Source: JANMEB01 sp041740495
Lineage (GTDB): Bacteria > Planctomycetota > Planctomycetia > Pirellulales > Pirellulaceae
DNA: 8,025 bases
Reading direction: 5' to 3'
Assembly (NCBI GenBank): GCA_041740495.1
Contig: JBGSLW010000261.1
Location: forward strand, 1 to 8,025
Shown here: positions 1-5,958 of the stretch, piece after piece
Numbering within the stretch: the stretch's first letter is position 1
Layout of the letters: each line of letters begins with the position of its first letter
Position numbers and translations under genes: made by a program
The notes under the pieces: model-generated
Seen by the model: only the letters and a program-made list of their open reading frames with translations
The model's database searches: none
What the model was told of the DNA's origin: nothing

Positions 1-2252
1 TTCAAGTAGGTCGGCCTGGGTTCGGGCAATTCCCGCATCACCATCAACTCCAGTACACGATCGCGCGCGGCGAAGAGCGTCGCGACGGCGTTTTGTCGCG
101 CGCGGCGAATTTCGGCGGCCCGCGGATCGAGCCGCGACGCGAAAAATTGTTGCCGCTCCGCCTCGTCCAGCTCGCTCCAAAGGTCGCGGATATCGCACCC
201 CGCACCGAAGGCACGAATCTCCGCTGGACTGAGCGCCGAATCGTAAATCGCGATCTCGTCGAGCTGCGCGCCGGCCGGACCACGCGTCCGAAACCTTTCG
301 CCGAACGCGATGCGATCGCCGGTATTCGGCGACTTGATCAAGTCGTTCCGTACCACCTGCTGTTTGACTCGGCCGTCGACGTACAAATGGAGCCCGGCCG
401 CGGAACCCAATCCATCGTAGGTGGCGACGATCGAAACCCATCGCTCGGCCGGCAGCGGCTCGTCCGTGGCGACCGCGATCGCATTGCCCGGCCAAAAGTG
501 GTGCATCGACAGTTGTAGCCGCCCGGCAATGATCTTCAACTCGGTCCCCGAAAATCCGGTGTCCGTCCCAGACGTCTGATGCCAAAGAATCGCTTCCTCC
601 CAGGCCGGTTGACTGGGCAGCTTCAGCCAGAATGCAACCGTGAAGGGTTGCGACGCCGTCAGCGGGAACGCCGGCAGCGATACCGCGTCGTCCCCGGTCA
701 ACCCGATCGCCGAGCCGTCGTGGCCGGCCTCCAGAAGATTGTTGAGTGAACTGGTGGCAGGTTGATCGGAGGGGGAACGCGGTTGCAGTGGATCGGCAGC
801 CGTGGCAGCCGCGGCAGCGGCGGCGGCGTCCGCGGACCATCGCCGGGCAACTTCGTCGGCACGCGCAGCGACTCGATTTACCAAATGGCCCTCCGCGTTC
901 CGATCATCGCAAGAAACCGCCGTCACGGGGGGACGGGCGATCGGTTTACCACCAGCCAGCACCCAATCGTTGTACCGTTGAGGAATCGTCTCTTCGTAGA
1001 TCGTCCACTGCAGAGTGGCCATCGCAACTTGTTCGCGGGCGGTTTCGAGTTCCGCTTGCTGCTCCGGCGACGGCAGCAACATCGTCGGGGTGGGGACATG
1101 ACTCGAATCGTTGTACGTCCCGAATTCGTCGATGCTGTTAAAGAACGCGGTCAGGCTATAGAACTCGCGGGCCGAAATCGGATCGTACTTGTGATCGTGG
1201 CAGCGGGCGCACTCCAACGTCAAACCCAGCACCGCGGTCCCCAAAGTCTTGACGCGGTCGGCGGCATACTCCAGCCGCCATTCCTTGTCGATACTTCCCC
1301 CTTCATTCGTCTGGCGATGGAGCCGATTGAACGCGGTGGCGATCTGGCTGGCATCCGTAATGTTGGGCAGCAGATCTCCTGCCAGCTGTTGCGTCAGAAA
1401 CTGATCGTAGGGGAGGTTGCGATTCAGAGCCGCCACCACCCAATCGCGGTATGGATAGACGTTGCAAAGCAAATCGGATTGGTACCCGTACGAATCCGCG
1501 TAGCGGGCTAGATCGAGCCACGACACGGCGTGGTGTTGCCCGAAATGGTGGGATGCCAGCAGGCGGTCGACGACCCGTTCGTAGGCGTCCGGCCGCGGAT
1601 CTTGCAGGAACTCCTGGATCGCCTGAGGAGTCGGCGGAAGCCCGGTCAGATCCAGGCTCACACGCCGCAGCCATCGCCACCGTTCGGACTCGGGCGCGGG
1701 CCGCATCTCGCGGGACTGCAATTCGGCGAAGACGAATCGATCGATCGAGTTAAGTGCCCAGCCCTCGCCCGCCTCCGGAACCGGGACGCTGGAAGGCAAC
1801 GGCTGAAACGACCAATGCGATTCGTAATTCGCACCGTCCGCGATCCAGGTCCGCAACAATTGGATCTCGTCGGCGGTCAATTGCGGTTTGTGCGAGTCGT
1901 TCGGCGGCATGCGTTCCTCGCCATCCGCCGCGACGCGCCGCAACAGAACGCTTTCATCGGGTGCGCCCGGCACGATCGCACGCCCCGAGCCGATCGCGAG
2001 CGGACCGGTTGCAGATGATCGTTGGTCCAAACGCAACCCCGAGTCATTCGCGGCGGCGTCCGGTCCGTGGCAGGCGAAACAGCGGTCCGCCAACAACGGC
2101 AAGACCTGGCGCTGGAAGCGGAGACGCCGCAGCGTGGCCGCGTCGTCTGCCGGAACCTGCGCCGACAACTCGGCGGCAAATACCCCCAGGCCGACCAGTG
2201 TCATCAGCCAGACGCGAAAATGGTAGCAGCAACCAGATCGGCAAGTTCTCAT
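1..2252 (-). CDS. Secreted PSCyt1-PSCyt2(DUF1549)-LamG-PSD1(DUF1553) protein, C-terminus cut off by window edge
   Basis: About 750 residues are readable on the minus strand with no stop, and the frame is still open at position 1. The ATG at 2252-2250 gives a signal-peptide-like N-terminus: basic MRTCR, then a hydrophobic stretch at about residues 14-27. A weak GGAG lies 13 nt before the ATG. A planctomycete cytochrome c-like domain (PSCyt1) follows, with CFACHGPD at 58-65 and MPPND at 115-119, probably the haem-binding part. PSCyt2/DUF1549 covers about 140-375 and includes SLDLTGLPPTP, RQTNEGGSIDKEWR and CARCHDHKYDP (CARCH at 348-352). After an alanine-rich linker (eight Ala near 476-483) comes a LamG/concanavalin-like fold at about 510-683, with FTVAFWLKL, LHLYVDGRVKQQ and LDEIAIYDSALS. 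The last residues, ELPEPRPTYL, resemble the start of PSD1/DUF1553. Family knowledge: these proteins are abundant in Planctomycetota, probably outside the cytoplasm, and often suggested to act in polysaccharide use; the biochemistry is unproven. It lies 32 bp downstream of mog, so co-transcription is likely. Confidence 0.93.
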   Translation of the reverse strand, partial: MRTCRSGCCYHFRVWLMTLVGLGVFAAELSAQVPADDAATLRRLRFQRQVLPLLADRCFACHGPDAAANDSGLRLDQRSSATGPLAIGSGRAIVPGAPDESVLLRRVAADGEERMPPNDSHKPQLTADEIQLLRTWIADGANYESHWSFQPLPSSVPVPEAGEGWALNSIDRFVFAELQSREMRPAPESERWRWLRRVSLDLTGLPPTPQAIQEFLQDPRPDAYERVVDRLLASHHFGQHHAVSWLDLARYADSYGYQSDLLCNVYPYRDWVVAALNRNLPYDQFLTQQLAGDLLPNITDASQIATAFNRLHRQTNEGGSIDKEWRLEYAADRVKTLGTAVLGLTLECARCHDHKYDPISAREFYSLTAFFNSIDEFGTYNDSSHVPTPTMLLPSPEQQAELETAREQVAMATLQWTIYEETIPQRYNDWVLAGGKPIARPPVTAVSCDDRNAEGHLVNRVAARADEVARRWSADAAAAAAAATAADPLQPRSPSDQPATSSLNNLLEAGHDGSAIGLTGDDAVSLPAFPLTASQPFTVAFWLKLPSQPAWEEAILWHQTSGTDTGFSGTELKIIAGRLQLSMHHFWPGNAIAVATDEPLPAERWVSIVATYDGLGSAAGLHLYVDGRVKQQVVRNDLIKSPNTGDRIAFGERFRTRGPAGAQLDEIAIYDSALSPAEIRAFGAGCDIRDLWSELDEAERQQFFASRLDPRAAEIRRARQNAVATLFAARDRVLELMVMRELPEPRPTYL

Positions 2253-2284
2253 CTTGGGCAACGTACTCCGCTTGCAAGCACAAC

Positions 2285-2815
2285 TCAACGCCCGGCAGGA
2301 CGAAACGCAACTACTTCCTCAGGCGCGGTTTCCAAACGGGGTCCGCCGATCAAGTCGATGCAATAGGGGATCGCACCAAATACCGCGTCAAGACACTCGG
2401 CGATCGCCCGCGGTTGACCGGGCAGATTCACGATCAGACAGCCATAGCGAATGCCTGCCGTCTGGCGGGAGAGAATCGCCGTCGGCACCTGCTGCAACGA
2501 GACCGACCGCATCAGCTCGCCAAAACCCGGCAACATTTTGTCGCAAACTCGAGCCGTCGCCTCCGGCGTAACATCTCGCAAGGCCGGGCCCGTACCCCCG
2601 GTCGTGACCACCAGGCAACAGCCGATCTCATCCACCAGGTGCTGCAACATCTTTTCGATCTCGGCTTGCACGTCGGGGACCAGATTGGTGAACGCCTCCC
2701 ACGGACTCGTCAGCACCCGCTCCAAGTACGCGCGGATCGCCGGTCCCCCGCGATCTTCGTACTCGCCGGCGCTCGCCCGATCCGAAACCGTCAGAATTCC
2801 AATTTTGGCGATCAT
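2285..2815 (-). CDS. mog: Molybdopterin adenylyltransferase (MogA/MoaB family)
   Basis: The protein has 176 residues from the chosen start. Mog enzymes transfer AMP from ATP to molybdopterin in the cytoplasm, preparing it for molybdenum insertion. The whole length follows the E. coli MogA pattern: KIGILTVSDRASAGEY at the N-terminus, VPD near 47, the nucleotide/pterin-binding TTGGTGPALRDVTPEAT from about 71, MLPGFGELMR at about 94-103, PTAILSRQTAG at 111-121, VNLPGQP at 129-135 and the ending ETAPEEVVAFRP. I chose the ATG at 2815-2813 because it puts SDR at the same distance from the start as in E. coli MogA, and a GGGA lies 10 nt upstream. An in-frame ATG at 2845 would add ten residues unlike the family and has no visible ribosome site. 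The gene follows surE after a repeat-bearing gap and precedes the PSD1 gene by 32 bp. No other cofactor-synthesis gene is in the window. Confidence 0.95.
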   Translation of the reverse strand: MIAKIGILTVSDRASAGEYEDRGGPAIRAYLERVLTSPWEAFTNLVPDVQAEIEKMLQHLVDEIGCCLVVTTGGTGPALRDVTPEATARVCDKMLPGFGELMRSVSLQQVPTAILSRQTAGIRYGCLIVNLPGQPRAIAECLDAVFGAIPYCIDLIGGPRLETAPEEVVAFRPAGR

Positions 2816-2864
2816 CTCGAAATTTTCCCATCTCGCTTCCGGCATTTAGAAAAACAGAGTGGCC

Positions 2865-2879
2865 CGACGCTCCGCGTCG
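2865..2879. repeat. Short perfect hairpin between surE and mog
   Basis: CGACGC and GCGTCG form a perfect 6-bp stem around a 3-base TCC loop. It lies 87 bp past the surE stop and 50 bp before the mog start. On the minus (transcribed) strand a T-run comes only after about 11 further bases, so it is a poor match to a classical intrinsic terminator. It may be part of the same repetitive element as the tandem repeat beside it at 2897-2938. Confidence 0.5.
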
Positions 2880-2896
2880 CGCGACCCCACATGGTC

Positions 2897-2938
2897 ACTG
2901 CAAATTTGACGGAATAAACTGCAAATTTGAGGGAATAA
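2897..2938. repeat. Two tandem 21-bp repeats between surE and mog
   Basis: Two adjacent units at 2897-2917 and 2918-2938 differ at one base only (TTTGACGG versus TTTGAGGG). Each holds the core CTGCAAATTTGA and ends in GGAATAA. The AT-rich core with AAATTT stands out from the G+C-rich surroundings. The period of 21 bp is about two helical turns, so both units face the same side of the DNA, which would suit a bound protein. They lie 82-123 bp upstream of the mog start. They could be a regulatory site or a dispersed genomic repeat; the sequence alone does not decide. Confidence 0.75.
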
Positions 2939-2966
2939 GTCGCGAAGCACTCGGATCCCTAGGCAG

Positions 2967-3758
2967 TTACGCTTCGCTCGACTCCCGGTCCAGGGACCAA
3001 CACGACTCGAAACCGATCGACTGGATGTGCTGAATACTCTGGCGGCAGGTCAAGTCGCTATCCAGCGGGGTCACGGTGATCTTGCCGACTTGCAACGCAT
3101 GTTCGTCCGTGGTGACGGGCTCGATTTTCGGAGCGGGGCCGTGCGTCGACCAAAAGTACTTGCGATGTTTGGGATCCTGCCCGACCACGTAATGACTGCC
3201 GCGCGAGATCGCTTCCATCGGAACGATCACCACATCGCGCGGCCCGTCGATCGCCGCCGTCGGAATGTTGATATTGAAACCGATCTGTGGGTTCGGATTG
3301 CTCCCCATTATCCGCTCGATGATCGGTACGGCGATTTCCGCAGCGATATCGTAGCGCATGATGTCTTCGTACTCCAGCGAAACGGCGAAACTGGGGATGC
3401 CGGAACGAGCCCCCTCCAGGGCGGCGGCGACCGTCCCCGAATACAACACATTGTTCCCCGCATTCAATCCGCCGTTGATCCCGCTGATGATCGCGTCGGG
3501 CTTCCACGGACAAAGTTCGAATAGCGCCAGCTTCACGCAATCAACGGGTGTCCCGCTAATCGCAATCCGCAAGCCGCCGGGCCGGGGGTCGATCGTTCGC
3601 GCGAACAGCGGCAGCAAAAACGTAATCGCCTGGCTGATCCCGCTCTGCTCCGTCAGCGGCGCAATGGTGCAGACCTCGTGTTCCCTGGCTAGATGCTCGG
3701 CCATCGCCGCCAAGCCGCCCGCATAAACTCCGTCATCGTTCGTCAACAATATTTTCAT
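2967..3758 (-). CDS. surE: 5'/3'-nucleotidase SurE
   Basis: The protein has 263 residues, close to the usual SurE length. SurE is a metal-dependent cytoplasmic phosphatase that removes phosphate from nucleoside 5'- and 3'-monophosphates; the E. coli enzyme also cleaves short polyphosphate. The N-terminus MKILLTNDDGVYAGGL holds the metal-binding Asp8-Asp9 pair. Ser39 in APLTEQSG and Asn95 in SGINGGLNAGNN match the other two metal ligands. SGTPVDCV (68-75) and YSGTVAAALEGA (106-117) are further family blocks, followed by GFNINIP and the C-terminal VTPLDSDLT. The N-terminal family motif fixes the start; only a weak purine-rich stretch (GAAAGATAG) precedes the ATG. It is divergent from guaA across a 461-bp gap and is the first of three leftward genes. 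Confidence 0.97.
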   Translation of the reverse strand: MKILLTNDDGVYAGGLAAMAEHLAREHEVCTIAPLTEQSGISQAITFLLPLFARTIDPRPGGLRIAISGTPVDCVKLALFELCPWKPDAIISGINGGLNAGNNVLYSGTVAAALEGARSGIPSFAVSLEYEDIMRYDIAAEIAVPIIERIMGSNPNPQIGFNINIPTAAIDGPRDVVIVPMEAISRGSHYVVGQDPKHRKYFWSTHGPAPKIEPVTTDEHALQVGKITVTPLDSDLTCRQSIQHIQSIGFESCWSLDRESSEA

Positions 3759-3831
3759 CTATCTTTCAGTCTGAACCGCTCGTGGGCGACTCCGATGTTT
3801 GCCTGTCAGCGGCGGGGCACACGCGCCGTGC

Positions 3832-3861
3832 ACCGGAACAGTTGAGGACAACTGTTCTACA
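3832..3861 (+). repeat. Palindromic repeat, copy 1 (AGGA loop)
   Basis: This 30-bp unit is identical to the one at 3933-3962. Its core is a perfect inverted repeat: GAACAGTTG (3836-3844), loop AGGA (3845-3848), CAACTGTTC (3849-3857). ACCG precedes the core and TACA follows it. Confidence 0.9.
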
Positions 3862-3891
3862 TTGAGTGTAGAGCAATTGAGTGTAGAGCAA
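3862..3891 (+). repeat. Tandem duplication of a 15-bp unit
   Basis: The unit TTGAGTGTAGAGCAA occurs twice back to back, at 3862-3876 and 3877-3891, with no mismatch. The end of the second unit forms the left arm of the central palindrome. The unit also partly complements the right arm and flank of copy 1, so it probably arose from the same repeat family. Confidence 0.88.
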
Positions 3892-3907
3892 TTGTCCTCA
3901 ATTGCTC
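3886..3907 (-). repeat. Palindromic repeat, central copy in opposite orientation (TCCT loop)
   Basis: GAGCAATTG (3886-3894), loop TCCT (3895-3898) and CAATTGCTC (3899-3907) form a perfect 9-bp inverted repeat. Against the reverse complement of the flanking copies, both arms change at two pairs yet stay fully paired. The loop is the complement of the AGGA loop, so this copy is inverted relative to its neighbours. Confidence 0.9.
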
Positions 3908-3932
3908 GGCAGCTGTGTAATGTTTCATTGCT

Positions 3933-3962
3933 ACCGGAACAGTTGAGGACAACTGTTCTACA
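3933..3962 (+). repeat. Palindromic repeat, copy 3 (AGGA loop)
   Basis: This is an exact 30-bp copy of 3832-3861, with arms at 3937-3945 and 3950-3958 around loop AGGA. A CA-rich tail (CACACACTCACACTC) follows and resembles a degenerate form of the GAGTGTAG text seen near copy 1, on the other strand. Confidence 0.9.
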
Positions 3963-4176
3963 CACACTCACACTCGAATTTAACAGAAAGCCGATGCTCT
4001 CACCAGATTCGACCGGTAGCGTGGTTGAGCAAATGTCGAGTTCGTCCGATCAGGCGATCGGCCCTGGCCTCGGTTTCTTCACGTACCCGTCGTTCCGGCT
4101 GGTGCCTCTCGTCCCTTGACAGGTCGAACGTCCTCGATTTCGGAGTTGCTGCCTAGCCGCTGGGGAACGCGAGATT

Positions 4177-4182
4177 TATAAT
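4177..4182 (+). promoter_or_regulatory. Putative -10 box of the guaA promoter
   Basis: A perfect TATAAT lies 37 bp upstream of the guaA ATG, in an otherwise G+C-rich region, and would give a short leader of about 30 nt. At the expected -35 position (about 4154-4159) there is only TAGCCG, a poor match, so the assignment is tentative. No purine-rich guanine leader or other guanine-riboswitch-like structure is apparent between it and the start. Confidence 0.4.
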
Positions 4183-4219
4183 TCCCCGTTTTCCCGCCCC
4201 TCCCGAAAGCTACCCCACG

Positions 4220-5770
4220 ATGACGACGACCTCGGACGAGCGGATTCTGGTGTTGGATTTCGGCGCGCAGTACGCACAGCTGATCGCGCGCCGCGTCCGC
4301 GAGAATCAGGTCTTTTGCGAGATCGTGCGCCACGACATCACTCCGGAACAAATCGAACGGCACGGCGCCCGCGGACTGATACTCAGCGGCGGTCCATCCA
4401 GCGTGTACGCTCCGAACGCACCGCATTGCCACCCCGAGATCTTTGCGATGGGGCTGCCGGTGTTGGGAATCTGCTACGGAATGCAGCTGATGTGTCAGAC
4501 GTTGGGGGGCAAAGTCGAACACGTGGCGGCGCGGGAGTTCGGGCGAGCCCGCTGCGAAATCGAACGGTCCGCCGATCTGTTCGAGGGGGTCGCCTCGCCG
4601 ATGCAAGTCTGGATGAGCCACGGCGATCAAGTCCAATCGGTCAGCGGCGACTTCATCACCTTGGCTCGCACCGAAACCTGCCCGATCGCGGCGATCCGCC
4701 ATCGGCAGCTGCCGATTTACGGCTTGCAATTCCATCCCGAAGTCCAGCACACTCCCGACGGCCATTTGCTGCTGCGGAACTTTGTGCGCGACGTCTGCCA
4801 TTGCGCCGGGACGTGGCGGCTGGAGGACTTCGAGACGCAAACGATCGCGCGGCTTCGCGAGCAGATCGGATCGGCACGCGTCGTGTGTGGACTCTCTGGC
4901 GGCGTCGATTCCTCGGTCGTGGCGGCACTCCTTTACCGCGCCATCGGCAGTCAGCTCTCCTGCATTTTGGTCGACAACGGGCTGCTGCGGAAGGACGAAC
5001 AAGCTCTGGTAGTCAACGAGTTCACGCGGCACTTCAAAACCGATTTGCACGTCGTGCAGGCCCAGGAGGAATTCCTGCGAGCGTTGGCGGGGGTGACCGA
5101 ACCCCAGGAGAAACGCCGCCGCATCGGGCATACGTTCATCGATTGCTTTAAGCGCGAAGCGACGCGCATCCAGGATGCTCATTTCCTGGCCCAGGGGACT
5201 CTCTATCCGGATGTGATCGAAAGTGGGGCCGCGATCGATGGTCCCGCCGCCACGATCAAGCTCCACCACAACGTGGGAGGACTCCCCGCCGAACTCGGAT
5301 TCCAATTGGTGGAACCGCTGCGGGACTTGTTCAAGGACGAAGTCCGTCGGCTGGGCGAACAACTGGGACTGCCCGAACAAATCGTCTGGCGGCATCCCTT
5401 CCCGGGCCCCGGCCTGGCGGTCCGCTGCCTGGGCGAAGTCACCGGCGAACGCCTGGCCATCCTCCGGGAGGCCGATGCCATCGTGATCGATGAAATCAAA
5501 CAAGCGGGACTCTATCGCCAAACGTCACAGGCGTTTGCCGTGCTGCTCCCGGTGCAAAGCGTCGGCGTGATGGGGGATGCTCGCACCTACGAGAACGCCA
5601 TCGTCATCCGCTGCGTGCAAACCGACGATTTCATGACCGCCGACTGGTCGCACCTCCCCTACGAGCTGCTGGCGCGGATGTCGACGCGGATCATCAACGA
5701 AGTCGCCGGAGTCAATCGCGTCTGCTACGACATCAGCAGCAAGCCGCCCGCCACCATCGAGTGGGAATGA
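4220..5770 (+). CDS. guaA: GMP synthase (glutamine-hydrolysing)
   Basis: A full-length 516-residue enzyme, close to the usual bacterial size. It converts XMP to GMP using ATP and the amide nitrogen of glutamine, the last step of guanine nucleotide synthesis, in the cytoplasm. The class I glutamine amidotransferase domain covers about 1-195: ILVLDFGAQYAQLIARRVRE at the start, LILSGGPSSVY, the nucleophile Cys85 in GICYGMQ, and His172 and Glu174 in FHPEV. The ATP-pyrophosphatase domain follows, with the P-loop motif LSGGVDSS at 225-232 and VDNGLLRKDE. The C-terminal dimerisation and XMP-binding part holds QGTLYPDVIESG, KLHHNVGG, HPFPGPGLAVRCLGEVTGER and the family ending CYDISSKPPATIEWE. All catalytic residues I can check are present. 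The start is fixed by the family N-terminus; Shine-Dalgarno complementarity is weak. A hairpin directly after the stop may end the transcript. Confidence 0.98.
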   Translation: MTTTSDERILVLDFGAQYAQLIARRVRENQVFCEIVRHDITPEQIERHGARGLILSGGPSSVYAPNAPHCHPEIFAMGLPVLGICYGMQLMCQTLGGKVEHVAAREFGRARCEIERSADLFEGVASPMQVWMSHGDQVQSVSGDFITLARTETCPIAAIRHRQLPIYGLQFHPEVQHTPDGHLLLRNFVRDVCHCAGTWRLEDFETQTIARLREQIGSARVVCGLSGGVDSSVVAALLYRAIGSQLSCILVDNGLLRKDEQALVVNEFTRHFKTDLHVVQAQEEFLRALAGVTEPQEKRRRIGHTFIDCFKREATRIQDAHFLAQGTLYPDVIESGAAIDGPAATIKLHHNVGGLPAELGFQLVEPLRDLFKDEVRRLGEQLGLPEQIVWRHPFPGPGLAVRCLGEVTGERLAILREADAIVIDEIKQAGLYRQTSQAFAVLLPVQSVGVMGDARTYENAIVIRCVQTDDFMTADWSHLPYELLARMSTRIINEVAGVNRVCYDISSKPPATIEWE

Positions 5771-5778
5771 ACGGCTGA

Positions 5779-5794
5779 AAAACCGTGCGGTTTT
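5779..5794 (+). terminator. Possible guaA terminator hairpin
   Basis: AAAACCG (5779-5785) and CGGTTTT (5788-5794) are complementary around TG; with the closing C-G pair open the loop is GTGC. It begins 8 bp after the guaA stop codon. The A-run before and T-run after the short GC core fit a weak, possibly bidirectional intrinsic terminator. The T-run is only four bases and is itself part of the stem. Confidence 0.45.
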
Positions 5795-5947
5795 GACGCG
5801 CGCCGACCGCTTGTCCGCTGGAATCTGTAGCGGTTATTCGCACCGCACCGGGGGTGCCAATTCTCTTGAATCTCCGGCCAGTCGACAGCCGTACTCTAGC
5901 AATAGTACCAACGGATTTGCCGGTTATTGCGCGCCCTATTCGTCGCT

Positions 5948-5951
5948 GGAG
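5948..5951 (+). promoter_or_regulatory. Ribosome binding site of the barrel-protein gene
   Basis: GGAG lies 7 nt before the ATG at 5959. It decides between this start and an in-frame ATG at 5854 that would add 35 residues and bury the signal peptide. Confidence 0.75.
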
Positions 5952-5958
5952 ATTGACC

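Larger units (their letters stand above)
3759..4219. other. Divergent surE/guaA intergenic region (461 bp)
   Basis: The region separates the surE and guaA starts, so promoters of both should lie here. Its left-centre part (3832-3962) is filled with palindromic repeats. The CA-rich stretch at 3961-3975 is a degenerate continuation of the same repeat text. A TATAAT lies 37 bp before the guaA ATG. The remaining parts (3759-3831 and about 3980-4170) show no gene, tRNA or riboswitch that I recognise. A TTGACA at 4116-4121 has no fitting -10 box at 15-18 bp. Short open frames here on both strands are made largely of the repeats and have no family resemblance. Confidence 0.8.

Noticed and set aside
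1754..2917. A 387-codon plus-strand open frame opposite the PSD1 and mog genes
   Set aside because: The minus strand there encodes clear PSCyt1/PSCyt2 and Mog motifs; the plus-strand product is an Arg/Pro-rich sequence without any domain.
3832..3962. The repeat cluster as a CRISPR array
   Set aside because: There are only three units, the middle one is inverted and diverged, one spacer is itself a tandem repeat, and no cas gene is in the window.
3759..4119. Small open frames on both strands of the surE/guaA gap
   Set aside because: They consist largely of the translated palindromic repeats (for example repeated VEQLS) and show no ribosome site or family similarity.
4116..4121. TTGACA as the -35 box of guaA
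   Set aside because: No acceptable -10 sequence lies 15-18 bp downstream, and the TATAAT at 4177 is 55 bp away.
4079..5521. A 480-codon open frame antisense to guaA
   Set aside because: It lies almost entirely opposite a complete guaA with all catalytic motifs. Its residues show no recognisable domain and look like the complement of guaA codons; such frames are common in G+C-rich DNA.
5854..5958. N-terminal extension of the barrel protein from an upstream in-frame ATG
   Set aside because: It would place 35 residues before a typical signal peptide, and the internal ATG has a GGAG site at proper spacing.
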